The translations under genes were made by a program, and so were the position numbers. 24,891 nt of DNA from a virus. The DNA lies in the IMG/VR virus record IMGVR_UViG_3300020578_000406, positions 1-24,891 of that record. One strand, 5' to 3'. Under the pieces are notes generated by a model that ran no database searches, was not told where the DNA came from, and saw only the letters and a list, made by a program, of their open reading frames with translations. Shown in pieces: positions 15,370-23,270 of the stretch. Within the stretch, counting starts at the first letter, position 1. Each line of letters begins with the position of its first letter.

Positions 15370-16899
15370 ATGGACAAGGTACGTTTAGAGCCCCTAGAGC
15401 GCGCCGAGCTCATCGACACGCTAGCATTGCAAGGCCTCACCTATGAGCACATCCGCCGCGCGCTGGGCGCCGAGTTGGGGGGGAGCGCCACGGCGACCGC
15501 GCGCGGGCGCGGCGGACTGCTCAGCTTGCCCAGCGGTAACTACAACCACGCGCTAGGCACCCTCACCTTGAGCACATTTAGCTATTTGGAGCTCACGCAG
15601 GGCGGCGCGGCGCTGAGCGGGGGGCAGACCGCCGCCCCCGAGGCGCGCATTGTGCGCTTTAACAGCGCCGACAGCGACCACCCTAACCACCCCATAGACA
15701 TTAGCGCCCAACGCACGCCAGGCACCTCCTATACGCTGTGGGCGCGCTTTGTGCGGATCACCACCGACCTAGACGCGCGGCGCAAGTGGAGCGTGACGCT
15801 AAACGCTGAGGTGAGCGCCACTATCGCCACCCGCGAGCGCGAGCGCGTTGAGTTCACCGTGACCACCGGCGCGACACCCGCCGACAGCGGAGAGAGCGTA
15901 TGGGTAGCGCTACTCACCTACAGCGTCACCGTAGGGGGCGCTTTTGTTAGGGGCAGCTTCTACCACGCACACAGCGCCGCCGACGCATTTATCGCGGAGC
16001 AAGAGTTTCTCGACGGAGAGGCGCGGCTAGGCCTCGACGCGAGCTTGATCACCCTGCTCACGGCGGGCGGGCGCTCGCTGGGGATCATAGAGCACCTCGC
16101 GCTACTGCGCGCCCAGCTCTACCGGCTACTGCACAAGGGGAGCGGAGATAGCGTGACGCCGGCGGGAAGCGCAACGTGGCGAGGCACCCCGCGCTTTAGC
16201 CTGGCGGGGGTGGCGCAGGAGATAGACGACCTCGACGGGCGCATTAGCGATCTAGCCACCCGCGCGACGGCGCTTGAGATCGACACGCGCGGCGCGCGTG
16301 ACGAATACAGCCTGATCATTCATGCGCGTATGATCTTCGACATCAACGACACGACGGCAACGCTTGAGACGGTCTACCAGAGCGGCTATCCGGGCTTTGT
16401 GCCTGGCGTGAGCGTGTTTCTCAAGTTTGACCGCACATATAACGCCGGCTCAGGCGTATTTAACGGCGCCGCGTTCTCGAACATCGCCGAGGCTATCGAC
16501 ACATTTTCGCGCCCCGTTATCTGTTTCTCGACCACCATCAGCCCCCTACCGCTCAACGCGGCGCTGATAGTGGGTGAGAGCGTGCGCGCCATAGGGCACG
16601 ACGAGCCGCGCGACGGCCTCGAAGCGCCCGACGTGCGAAAGACGCTTGTGCTATCCGCTAAACGCCTGGTGCGGAACGCATTTATCGCGGAGCCGCTCGC
16701 CGACAATATCAGCCGCTATACGCGCGTGCGCGAGTACACTTTCAAAGAGACATACGGCGGCGCCGATGTAGCGGAGAACGCCATAGCTTACGCGCTACGC
16801 TTTGGCGAGAACGGCGACGGCTACTACACCAACGCCGACGACAAGATCATTCTACACGTTGCTTTCCAGCTGCGCCTAGCCACCCGTGAGGCCATCTAA
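15370..16899 (+). CDS. Baseplate/fibre-associated structural protein, function not recognised
   Basis: This 509-residue protein has its ATG immediately after the J-like stop, with GAGGAG just upstream. An N-terminal helical segment (EPLERAELIDTLALQGLTYEH) is followed by beta-rich regions, a central part with SFYHAHSAADAFIAEQEFLDG and a helical SLGIIEHLALLRAQLYRLLH. The C-terminal domain contains VFLKFDRTYNAGSGVF and ends with GYYTNADDKIILHVAFQL. No named domain is recognised. The place between the wedge gene and the collagen-like fibre suggests a component that attaches fibres to the baseplate. Confidence 0.5.
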   Translation: MDKVRLEPLERAELIDTLALQGLTYEHIRRALGAELGGSATATARGRGGLLSLPSGNYNHALGTLTLSTFSYLELTQGGAALSGGQTAAPEARIVRFNSADSDHPNHPIDISAQRTPGTSYTLWARFVRITTDLDARRKWSVTLNAEVSATIATRERERVEFTVTTGATPADSGESVWVALLTYSVTVGGAFVRGSFYHAHSAADAFIAEQEFLDGEARLGLDASLITLLTAGGRSLGIIEHLALLRAQLYRLLHKGSGDSVTPAGSATWRGTPRFSLAGVAQEIDDLDGRISDLATRATALEIDTRGARDEYSLIIHARMIFDINDTTATLETVYQSGYPGFVPGVSVFLKFDRTYNAGSGVFNGAAFSNIAEAIDTFSRPVICFSTTISPLPLNAALIVGESVRAIGHDEPRDGLEAPDVRKTLVLSAKRLVRNAFIAEPLADNISRYTRVREYTFKETYGGADVAENAIAYALRFGENGDGYYTNADDKIILHVAFQLRLATREAI

Positions 16900-17954
16900 T
16901 GATCACAGCTTACGCCAGCTTTAACCCCTCGCCGATCACCGCCACGCCGCGCGACCGCACCGAGAGCACAAGCGCCCTCCCCCTGAGCGGCCTACAGCTC
17001 TACGGGGGCGCCGTGGACAGCGCCAACCCCAGCGCCACTTTTAGCTTCGCGTGGAGCGTCTTAACGCTACGCGCGGGGCAGACTGCGACCATCGCCACCC
17101 CCACCACTCAAAACACGCTCCTAAACGGCGTTAATGATGTGTGGGGTGATGTGCGGGTGCTTCTCATCGCGACCAACACGGCGACGGGCGAGACGAGCGA
17201 GGCAGACCCCCGCTTAGCGCCCGCTACGGCGATCACGACACTTCACCTAGAGAGCGTGGCCCGCGAGCTCACGCGCCCCGCGATAGGCTCGCGCGAGTGG
17301 TGGTATGCGCTAGACACCATCACCGCAACCCTCGACACCCTCGACACCAGCGGCACCACGATAGACAGCGCGAGCATCAACGAGGCGGGCGAGCTGCTCT
17401 TAGACCTGAGCGACGGAACCACCATCAACGCGGGGGTGGCGAGGGGGCCCGCAGGTGCAACGGGCGCAACGGGCGCGACGGGCCCCGCAGGCGCCGCAGG
17501 TGCAACGGGCGCGACAGGCGCGACGGGCGCAACGGGCCCCGGCGCCTACTCACAAACGATCTGGCACACCTACGACGGCGGCACGGTAAGCGCGGGGGTG
17601 AACCCTAATAAACTCCTTTGGGCCGTGGGCCCGTACCGCGCCCACATCGCCCTCGCCGTGACCCGCCTAAGCGCTAGCGCGCTCGACGGGGGCGTCGCCA
17701 CAAACAACCTACCCGTTCACGGGGTGCTCATCACCGCTGACACGTTCAAATCAGGCGCCGCCAACGCGGGCGCCGCAACGATTTTCGCCACACTCAACCT
17801 CACGCAAGGCGCCACGTCGCACAACAGCACCACAGCCACAACGACTACCAGCGCGATCATCCCCCAGGGGCATCTCTTCGGCGTGCTCATCGGCGCGACG
17901 AGCATAGGCGCGCTAAACGGCGTGACCCTAGAGCTCAACTGCGAGGCGCTGTAA
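16899..17954 (+). CDS. Collagen-like tail fibre protein
   Basis: This 351-residue protein has a TAATG junction with the previous gene. Residues about 35-105 form an Ig/PKD-like beta section (FSFAWSVLTLRAGQTATIATPT, VWGDVRVLLIATN). Residues 150-180 hold a turn-and-strand motif with LLLDLSDGTTINAG leading into eleven G-X-Y triplets (residues 183-215: GPAGATGAT type, bases 17445-17543). The C-terminal part is a beta-rich domain ending VTLELNCEAL. Collagen-like repeats in tail fibres make a trimeric rod that carries the receptor-binding head. It probably binds the host surface; the receptor is unknown. Confidence 0.7.
   Translation: MITAYASFNPSPITATPRDRTESTSALPLSGLQLYGGAVDSANPSATFSFAWSVLTLRAGQTATIATPTTQNTLLNGVNDVWGDVRVLLIATNTATGETSEADPRLAPATAITTLHLESVARELTRPAIGSREWWYALDTITATLDTLDTSGTTIDSASINEAGELLLDLSDGTTINAGVARGPAGATGATGATGPAGAAGATGATGATGATGPGAYSQTIWHTYDGGTVSAGVNPNKLLWAVGPYRAHIALAVTRLSASALDGGVATNNLPVHGVLITADTFKSGAANAGAATIFATLNLTQGATSHNSTTATTTTSAIIPQGHLFGVLIGATSIGALNGVTLELNCEAL
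17445..17543 (+). repeat. Collagen-like G-X-Y triplet repeat in fibre gene
   Basis: Eleven Gly-X-Y triplets are encoded by repeats of the 9-base unit GGCGCAACG and near variants. The repeat lies between the Ig-like part and the C-terminal head of the fibre protein. Confidence 0.9.
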
Positions 17955-17955
17955 A

Positions 17956-18756
17956 ATGTTAGGCGGCTACGGCGACCCCGAGGCGGGGGGGCTGGGCTAC
18001 GGCGACCCCGAGCCCGGCGCGCCCCTCCTCGAAGAGGGCTACGGCGATCCTTACGGCGCGCTGAGCGTGCACGTACTGAGCGCGGGCACACTCCCCCACC
18101 AGGGCGGCGCGCTGTTTGAGCTAGGCGGGCTGATACCGCTAGAGCTCGCGCCGTACCGCGCCTCCATCACCCGCGCGGACACCGGCGCGCAGGTGTTCTT
18201 TTACAGCGGGCGAGCGGGGCAGGGCGCCGACCTCTACCCCGAGCGGGGGCGCCTCACGTGCTTCTCACCGCGCGCCGCCGCCAGCACCTATACACTCACG
18301 CTCTTCTACGGGGCGGGCTTTGCGTCGCGCATCGAGCTAATAGGCGCTGTGACCGTCGCGCCCTCCCCGCGCCTCCGCCCGCGGTATGCGCTCGCGCGCG
18401 CTTTCCCCTCGCTCTACGCGACGGGCGCCCGCGCCCTCACCGACCGCCCTATAGACGACGCGAGCACCACGCCCCCCGCGCCAGGCGCCCTTGAGGGGCT
18501 CATAGACGCCGCCGCGCTGATTATAGGGGGGCTGGGCACGGGCGCCGCCACCCTCACCACGGCGGGCGCCGCGAGGGGCGCGAGCGCTGTGAGCGTTGAG
18601 GCTACTTTAGGCTTTGGGGAGGCGGGGCGCGCGTGGATAGGTGGCGCGCTCTACGGCTACCAGGTCACGGCGCCTCTCACCTTGACCCTCACCCCCACGC
18701 TCAGCGCGCCGCTCGACGCCGGCGCGGAGGTCTTGGCCCATGCTTACCCCGCGTAA
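17956..18756 (+). CDS. Tail/baseplate-associated protein with N-terminal GYGDP repeats
   Basis: This 266-residue protein starts at ATG 17956, just after the fibre stop. The first 35 residues carry three GYGDP motifs separated by Glu/Pro/Gly-rich spacers (bases 17965-18051). They are followed by a beta-rich domain (ALSVHVLSAGTLPHQGGALFEL, STYTLTLFYGAGFASRIELIG) and a Gly/Ala-rich region. A C-terminal strand pair (GGALYGYQVTAPLTLTLTPTL) completes it. No named family is recognised. Position between the fibre and the gpI-like gene suggests an adhesin-associated or fibre-assembly protein. It overlaps the next gene by 17 bases. Confidence 0.5.
   Translation: MLGGYGDPEAGGLGYGDPEPGAPLLEEGYGDPYGALSVHVLSAGTLPHQGGALFELGGLIPLELAPYRASITRADTGAQVFFYSGRAGQGADLYPERGRLTCFSPRAAASTYTLTLFYGAGFASRIELIGAVTVAPSPRLRPRYALARAFPSLYATGARALTDRPIDDASTTPPAPGALEGLIDAAALIIGGLGTGAATLTTAGAARGASAVSVEATLGFGEAGRAWIGGALYGYQVTAPLTLTLTPTLSAPLDAGAEVLAHAYPA
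17965..18051 (+). repeat. Three GYGDP peptide repeats
   Basis: GGCTACGGCGACCC occurs twice, and a third copy (GGCTACGGCGATCC) follows at the protein N-terminus. Spacing is irregular (10 and 13 residues). Confidence 0.85.
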
Positions 18757-19576
18757 CCGCATCGCCGAGGCGCGCGCCGCCACCCTCGCGAGCCACGCCG
18801 GCGGCGCAGACCTCGAGAATCTAGGCACGCTCTACGGGCTCCCCCTCCCGCGCCTCGCGCGTGGACAGGACGCCACCGCGCGCGCGATACTGCGCGCCAC
18901 GCTCTACAGCGCGCGCGGCACCTACCCCGCGACCCTCGCCACCCTCCGCGAGCTCTACCGCCCGTATGAGATCACTCTAGCGGGGGCTGAGCTGAGCGCG
19001 GACGAGAGCGCCGCGACCATAGAGCACGAGGACATCACCGCGGCGTGGGCGGGGCGCCTGGTGCGCTGGGAGGTGGAGGGGGAGCCCGGCGCGCTCTTCG
19101 CCGTGCAGAGCGCCAGCGCGGGCGCCCTTACGCTTGAGCGGGCGCGCACCCTCCACCACACCACGCCCCCCACCTCGACCGCCGCGCCCCTTGTGGGCGC
19201 CCTCGCGCTGCTCCCCTGGCGGGCGAGCGAGCCCACACCCGGCGACGGCGACGAGCTCGCGCCCGGTGTGGACGCCCCCGCGACGCTCATTATTGACACC
19301 GAAGCGCCGCGCGTCGAGGTGCCCCCCTCCTACTACCACGAGGGCGACGACCCCACCGAGACGGCGAGCGGCGAGCCTTACGGGCTGCACGTGCTTAGCC
19401 TCTTCGACGGCGACCCCGCCGTACCTTCACTAGGCGACCAAACGCTAGGCCCTTTCCCGTTATACTTCCCCGGCGCGGGCGTGGACGGCACTACGCGCGC
19501 GATCCTTGACCCGCTTTTAGCGGCGGGCGTGAGGTTGCGAATGACCCTCACGCTTGACGACGAGAGCCCATTCTAA
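18740..19576 (+). CDS. Baseplate/tail protein, P2 gpI-like
   Basis: This 278-residue protein starts at ATG 18740 inside the previous gene. The N-terminal half has a pattern of the gpI group: DLENLGTLYGLPLPRLARGQ, then helical RAILRATLYSARGTYPATL and LRELYRPYEIT. The middle contains GRLVRWEVEGEPGALFAVQS. The C-terminal part is Pro/Glu-rich, then a strand pair (TTRAILDPLLAAGVRLRMTLTL). In P2-like phages gpI bridges the wedge to the fibre. Here three other genes lie between it and the J-like gene, so its exact role is inferred. Confidence 0.5.
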   Translation: MLTPRNRIAEARAATLASHAGGADLENLGTLYGLPLPRLARGQDATARAILRATLYSARGTYPATLATLRELYRPYEITLAGAELSADESAATIEHEDITAAWAGRLVRWEVEGEPGALFAVQSASAGALTLERARTLHHTTPPTSTAAPLVGALALLPWRASEPTPGDGDELAPGVDAPATLIIDTEAPRVEVPPSYYHEGDDPTETASGEPYGLHVLSLFDGDPAVPSLGDQTLGPFPLYFPGAGVDGTTRAILDPLLAAGVRLRMTLTLDDESPF

Positions 19577-19586
19577 CGGAGGCAGC

Positions 19587-19979
19587 GTGAGCATTGACCT
19601 GATAGACATCAAGACGTGCAGCCTGAGCGCCGTGATCGCCTGGGGGATAGTGGAGGCGCTCAAGCCCGCGCTCACGCTCGCGGGCTTTGCGGAGAAGGGG
19701 CCGCGCTACGCGCTCGCCGTGCGCCTCGCAGCGCTCGCGGTGGGCGCGGTAGTGGGGCTGGGCATACACCCCGCGCTAGACGGTAAGGGGGGCGCGCTTA
19801 CCGGCGCGGCGATAGGGGCCGCGGCGGGCGCGCTCAACGCGCTCATAGTCGCCCAAGTGAAAGCGCGCTTGAGGCGGGCGGGTGAGGGCGCGGGCGGAGG
19901 TGCGGGCGCGGGCGAGGGCGCGAGCGCGGGCGCTGGCGAGAGCGCGGAGGAGGGGGGGCGCGATGAGCAGCCCCGCTAA
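19587..19979 (+). CDS. Holin-like small membrane protein
   Basis: The chosen start is GTG 19587, 4 bases after GGAGG (19578-19582), giving 130 residues; an upstream TTG at 19554 lies within the previous gene. Two hydrophobic segments are visible: LAVRLAALAVGAVVGLGI (about residues 45-62) and GALTGAAIGAAAGALNALIV. A charged turn (HPALDGKGG) separates them, and a hydrophilic Gly/Ala/Glu low-complexity tail follows. This is the layout of two-segment phage holins, which make the membrane lesions that start lysis. It lies at the end of the tail module, where lysis genes are usual. No endolysin is next to it. Confidence 0.55.
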   Translation: MSIDLIDIKTCSLSAVIAWGIVEALKPALTLAGFAEKGPRYALAVRLAALAVGAVVGLGIHPALDGKGGALTGAAIGAAAGALNALIVAQVKARLRRAGEGAGGGAGAGEGASAGAGESAEEGGRDEQPR

Positions 19980-20220
19980 GACCGCCGCCGCCGTGGACTT
20001 TGTGACAAAGGGGCTCGCGGCGCTGAGCCTCCCGCTAGCGATATGGGCGCTCAACCTCGCGGGGGAGCGGGCGCAGGTGGAGCTACGCCTAAAGAACCTG
20101 GAGGACGCCCAGCAAGCGCACACCGCGCAACTGCGGGCCGTTGAAAAGACCCTAGAGAGCCTCGACACCACCGCGCGCTTTATCCTCCGCGACCTTGAGC
20201 GCGCCCGCACCCCGCGCTAA
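19963..20220 (+). CDS. Small membrane-anchored coiled-coil protein (spanin or XhlA-like)
   Basis: This 85-residue protein starts at ATG 19963, overlapping the holin-like gene by 17 bases, with a GGAGGAGG run just upstream. A short N-terminus is followed by one membrane segment (FVTKGLAALSLPLAIWALNLA), then a charged coiled coil (QVELRLKNLEDAQQAHTAQL). One membrane helix with a coiled coil is the form of i-spanins and of some holin accessory proteins such as XhlA. Location in the lysis end supports a lysis role. Which of the two it is cannot be told from sequence alone. Confidence 0.5.
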   Translation: MSSPAKTAAAVDFVTKGLAALSLPLAIWALNLAGERAQVELRLKNLEDAQQAHTAQLRAVEKTLESLDTTARFILRDLERARTPR

Positions 20221-20236
20221 GCGCCAGGGCCCCACC

Positions 20237-20509
20237 ATGCACGCAACCTCCGCCATCACTCTTGCGACGCTCACCGCCGCCGCCATCGCCGCCGCCGCGC
20301 ACAGCGCCTCACGCACGCACGACGGACACCAAGCGCAGCACACCGCCGCGCAGGTGGAGCGCACTTTAGACACCGCGCGCCGGTTGGAGCGTCGCTTTGT
20401 GCGCGCCGCGGATGAGCTGAGGGCGCAACGTGAGCAAGAGCAAGGCGCGGCGGGCGGCGCGTGCATAGAAGCGCCCCCGAAGCCCGCACCGCTCAACGTG
20501 TCGCGCTAA
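20237..20509 (+). CDS. Small secreted or membrane-anchored coiled-coil protein (spanin-like)
   Basis: This 90-residue protein, read from ATG 20237, begins with a hydrophobic segment (ITLATLTAAAIAAAAHSA), then a charged coiled coil (QVERTLDTARRLERRFVRAA, ELRAQREQEQG) and a short Pro-rich end with one Cys. The shape resembles an i-spanin; there is no lipobox, so an o-spanin is unlikely. The ribosome site is weak (CCAGGG), so coupling to the previous gene or another start is possible. It ends 27 bases from the convergent tRNA-Leu. Confidence 0.45.
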   Translation: MHATSAITLATLTAAAIAAAAHSASRTHDGHQAQHTAAQVERTLDTARRLERRFVRAADELRAQREQEQGAAGGACIEAPPKPAPLNVSR

Positions 20510-20536
20510 GAGCGGCGCGGGCCCCGCAGGGCACAA

Positions 20537-20620
20537 TAGCCAGGGCGGGAATTGAACCCGCACGCCTCGAAGGGCGCCAGAACCTAAATCTGGTGCGTCT
20601 ACCTATTCCGCCACCTGGCC
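20537..20620 (-). tRNA. tRNA-Leu(UAG)
   Basis: Read on the - strand, GGCCAGG pairs with CCTGGCT as the acceptor stem (G1-U72 wobble), with discriminator A73. The D-stem is GCG/CGC. The anticodon stem CCAGA/TCTGG holds loop TTTAGGT, giving anticodon UAG. A long variable arm (CGCC CTTCGA GGCG) and T-stem GCGGG/CCCGC with TTCAATT confirm the class II leucine tRNA. CCA is not encoded. It decodes CUA, a codon used in many genes of this window. Confidence 0.93.
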
Positions 20621-20625
20621 GTGCA

Positions 20626-20698
20626 TGGGCGCGAAGGGGATTGAACCCTTGACCGACCGGTTATGAGCCGGGCGCTCTAACCGCTGAGCTACACGCCC
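20626..20698 (-). tRNA. tRNA with CAU anticodon, probably tRNA-Ile2 (AUA), possibly tRNA-Met
   Basis: Read on the - strand, GGGCGTG pairs with CGCGCCC as the acceptor stem (T6-G67 wobble), discriminator A. D-stem GCTC/GAGC has an 8-base loop AGCGGTTA; the anticodon loop is CTCATAA and the T-arm AAGGG TTCAATC CCCTT. CCA is not encoded. Loop length, T43 and a GGTC variable part resemble bacterial tRNA-Ile2 more than elongator Met; position 27-43 is a mismatch. AUA is frequent in the low-copy genes. If it is Ile2 it would need host lysidine synthetase. Confidence 0.85.
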
Positions 20699-20732
20699 CT
20701 AGACACCCGCCACGCTAACGCCCGCGCGCCGC

Positions 20733-22649
20733 TCAGTCAAGGATCACCAGGCGCCCGGCGGCGTCGCGCTCGCCCTCAATTCCCTTACGCCAGACCCGCG
20801 ACGCCCACGGATCAGCGCTCATAGCCACGTCAGGCGTAAAGGGGCGCATCGCGGCGACCATGAGCCGCGCGAGCTCATCAGCCGCCGCCGGCGCCCGCGC
20901 CTCTTCGACCTCGCACAGAATTTCATCATGGATGAAGGCGACGGGGCGCGCCCCGTAGAGGGGCGAGGTGCTATCAAGCCAGCACGCGCGCACCACATCA
21001 ACGAGCGCAGTTTTAGCGCCGTCGGCGACGAGCCCTTGAAAGTAGGTGTTAGCCCCGTCGGTGAAGCCCACGGCGCCGCGGCGGCGGCGCGTACGGTGCT
21101 GCACCACAAAGCCCCGATCAACCGCGCGCATTACCTGGGAGAAGTAACCGCGCATCTCAGGCCACGCGCTAAACCACGCATCACGCAGCGCCAGCGCCTC
21201 CGCGGGGCTGAGCGTGACCCCGTATGAGGACTGCGCGAAGCCCACGAGCCCCTCCACCCCGAGCCCGCCGGGCAGCCCGAAGTTAGGCACTTTGGCGAGG
21301 CCGCGCAGGCGCTTAATCTCAGCGTCGCCCGCCTTGCGCCGCGCTACCGCCTCCTCATAGCTGCACTTCGCCAAATCCGCCGCCAGCGCTAGGTGGAGGT
21401 CGCGCCCGCTGTTGATCGCCTCCGCCATGCGCGACGGGAGCCCCATATCGAGACACACCTGGGCGAGCGCCACGAGCTCCGCCGTCGCGTAGTCGGCGCC
21501 CACGTACACGCACCCCGGGCGGGCGCGGAAGCACTCACGTACGCCCCCCTCCCGCGGGAGCTGTTGTAGGTTAGGCTCTAGGCACGAGGCGCGCCCCGAC
21601 CTCACGAGCACGTTCCAGCGCGGGCTAAGGACACCGCGCGCGGCGCTCTCAAGCACGGGGCCGAATGTGCCGAGGAGTTTATCGACCTCCGCCAATTCGG
21701 CGAGGGCGCGCAGAGTAGCATCACCCGACCCGGCGAGCACCTCGCCCGCCGTCGAGGGCGCCCCCTTTTCCGTGCGCGGACACTCCGCGGCGCCGTAGCA
21801 GAGCTCGACCGCCGCGGCGATCCCTCGCGCGTTCTTACTCCCATCTTCGCGAATGAGCCCCGCCGCGCGCGGGAGCGCTGATAGGTCGCGCTTGCGCCGC
21901 TCAAGCGCCACGCGCCACTCCTCGACGCTCTCAGGCGAGGTGCGGAGCCCCCAGGCGCGCAGATGAAAGAGCGCCCAATCCGCCGCGCATTGAAGCGAGA
22001 AGGACGCCCACGAGCGCAACACCACCGCGCCCCCTGATCGCGTTGTCGCGCGCTCATCAATCTCTACGCCGCGCTCGCGCACCGCCGCGGCGAGCCCCTC
22101 ATACTGCGCGCGCCAAACAAGCGCCGTCACCCGCGCATCATCAAGCGCATAGCGCCGCGCCTCCTCGCTCCACTCGCTGAACGGCACGCCCACGAGGCGC
22201 CCGTACTGATAGCGGACGCTATCGGGCGCGCTCTTCGAGGCGCCTATATCCACCCCCACAAGGGCGAGGGCGAGCGAGGCGAGCGAGACACCGCCCGAGA
22301 CGATAGGGCGCCCTACGCCGGGGTGCTTTTCCCACCCGAGGGCGAGCGCCCGCAGGCGCTCAGCGATCCCCGTATCCCACACTTGGCCGGCGTCATAGAG
22401 CGACCAGACACACGCGGCGAGCGTCGGCACCTCGCGACACAGGCACGCCAGATCAAAAGCGATGTTATGGCCCACGAGCCACCCCGCATCAGGGCGCGCC
22501 GCCCAGACGTGGACACGCGCCACCGCCTCCGCCGCTGTGAGGAGCTCAGGGGCGCCCTCACCCTCGACCATCGACACACACGCCACGCGCGGCGCGACGC
22601 GCCCGGGGGCGATGAGTTCAGTTTCGCAATCAAGCGTTAGATTGATCAT
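20733..22649 (-). CDS. DNA polymerase, family A, with 3'-5' exonuclease
   Basis: This 638-residue replicative polymerase carries both activities. Exonuclease: LTLDCETE (Asp7, Glu9), GHNIAFDL (Asn62, Asp66) and YALDDARV (Tyr167, Asp171), a full DEDDy-type set. Polymerase: EPNLQQLPR (358-366), motif A YVGADYATAEL (Asp386), motif B RGLAKVPNFGLPGG (Arg449, Lys453, Phe457), motif C AFIHDEILCEV (His574, Asp575, Glu576). At the position of Klenow Tyr766 there is Gly461, which is unusual. There is no 5'-3' exonuclease domain. The start ATG at 22649 has GACGGTGA a few bases upstream. It follows the ssDNA-binding candidate and nuclease on the same strand. Confidence 0.93.
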   Translation of the reverse strand: MINLTLDCETELIAPGRVAPRVACVSMVEGEGAPELLTAAEAVARVHVWAARPDAGWLVGHNIAFDLACLCREVPTLAACVWSLYDAGQVWDTGIAERLRALALGWEKHPGVGRPIVSGGVSLASLALALVGVDIGASKSAPDSVRYQYGRLVGVPFSEWSEEARRYALDDARVTALVWRAQYEGLAAAVRERGVEIDERATTRSGGAVVLRSWASFSLQCAADWALFHLRAWGLRTSPESVEEWRVALERRKRDLSALPRAAGLIREDGSKNARGIAAAVELCYGAAECPRTEKGAPSTAGEVLAGSGDATLRALAELAEVDKLLGTFGPVLESAARGVLSPRWNVLVRSGRASCLEPNLQQLPREGGVRECFRARPGCVYVGADYATAELVALAQVCLDMGLPSRMAEAINSGRDLHLALAADLAKCSYEEAVARRKAGDAEIKRLRGLAKVPNFGLPGGLGVEGLVGFAQSSYGVTLSPAEALALRDAWFSAWPEMRGYFSQVMRAVDRGFVVQHRTRRRRGAVGFTDGANTYFQGLVADGAKTALVDVVRACWLDSTSPLYGARPVAFIHDEILCEVEEARAPAAADELARLMVAAMRPFTPDVAMSADPWASRVWRKGIEGERDAAGRLVILD

Positions 22650-22652
22650 GTT

Positions 22653-22686
22653 TCACCGTCGCAGGGCTCAAAGCCCGCTGCTTATA
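22653..22686 (-). promoter_or_regulatory. 5' leader of polymerase gene with possible hairpin and -10
   Basis: On the - strand, TATAAG (plus 22681-22686) lies 17 bases from a weak -35-like TGTAAC (plus 22704-22709), followed by a hairpin GGGCT TTG AGCCC and GGTGA before ATG 22649. The 74-base gap to the upstream gene is less GC-rich than its surroundings. A promoter or processing site is plausible but weakly supported. Confidence 0.25.
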
Positions 22687-22723
22687 GGGTGCGGAGTTAA
22701 GTAGTTACAGGCGCTTAGATCGC

Positions 22724-23218
22724 TTAGAGCGCCGCCGGGAACCAATGAATCTTAGTGAACGACGACCCGCGCTTAGTCTCGATAGCCTCCGAGCGGAAGC
22801 GGACGCGCAGACCGCGGGCGGGCTGCTCTGGGCCGGTGAGCGCCTCCATCACCTCCCGACCGAAAGAGCGCGGATCACCGTTAGGATTGAGCGCGCACAC
22901 GAGCGCCTTGATATTGATCAGGTAGGGGCGCTCATCGGCCTTCGCCACCCAATCCCAGCACACCACAGGCTCCACCGACGGCACGGCGATAGCGCGGAAG
23001 GACGCCACAAAGATAGGGCGGTTGTTGTTCTTGGCGCTACTCACCACCTTGAGCTCCAGCACCTCAAGCTCCCCCGCAAACCCCGCCGGGATATAGCCGT
23101 TCCGCGCGGGCGCTGCCTCGATTGAACCGAAGTTATCCCACGGCGAGGGCTGAGCCCCCCCCATCGGCGCGGCGGGCGCAGCGCCCCACCCCTGATTATT
23201 GTTCTGATTCCAGGTCAT
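22724..23218 (-). CDS. Putative single-stranded DNA-binding protein (DUF669-like)
   Basis: This 164-residue protein reads from ATG 23218; GGAG sits 8 bases upstream. An earlier ATG at 23236 would place that site within the coding region, so 23218 is preferred. About 35 residues at the N-terminus are Asn/Gln/Gly/Ala-rich. The core has GYIPAGFAGELEVLELKVVS, NRPIFVASFRAIAV, a Trp-rich CWDWVAKADERPYLINIKAL and RVRFRSEAIETKRGSSFTKI, consistent with an OB-type single-strand binding protein encoded next to phage polymerases. It lies between the nuclease and polymerase genes. The low-complexity part is N-terminal and there is no acidic C-terminal tail of the classical SSB kind. Confidence 0.6.
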   Translation of the reverse strand: MTWNQNNNQGWGAAPAAPMGGAQPSPWDNFGSIEAAPARNGYIPAGFAGELEVLELKVVSSAKNNNRPIFVASFRAIAVPSVEPVVCWDWVAKADERPYLINIKALVCALNPNGDPRSFGREVMEALTGPEQPARGLRVRFRSEAIETKRGSSFTKIHWFPAAL

Positions 23219-23270
23219 AAGACACTCCAAAGACACAGCCCACGGAGGGCGAGGTTAAAGAAGCCACAAG

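Noticed and set aside
17445-17543. Collagen-like repeats as a tandem repeat or CRISPR array
   Set aside because: They are in-frame G-X-Y codons inside a fibre gene, with no spacer-repeat alternation.
19554-19586. TTG start for the holin-like protein
   Set aside because: It lies inside the previous gene, and GTG 19587 has GGAGG just upstream.
20214-20224. GCGCTAAGCGC palindrome at a stop codon
   Set aside because: It has only a 4-5 bp stem and no T-tract, which is expected often in this GC-rich sequence.
20531-20545. GCACAATAGCCAG as a fourth copy of the TACAAT element
   Set aside because: It overlaps the tRNA-Leu 3' end, the first base of the hexamer differs, and nothing on the + strand follows it.
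23219-23236. ATG 23236 as start of the ssDNA-binding candidate
   Set aside because: The in-frame segment contains the ribosome site GGAG for ATG 23218, so the later start is preferred.
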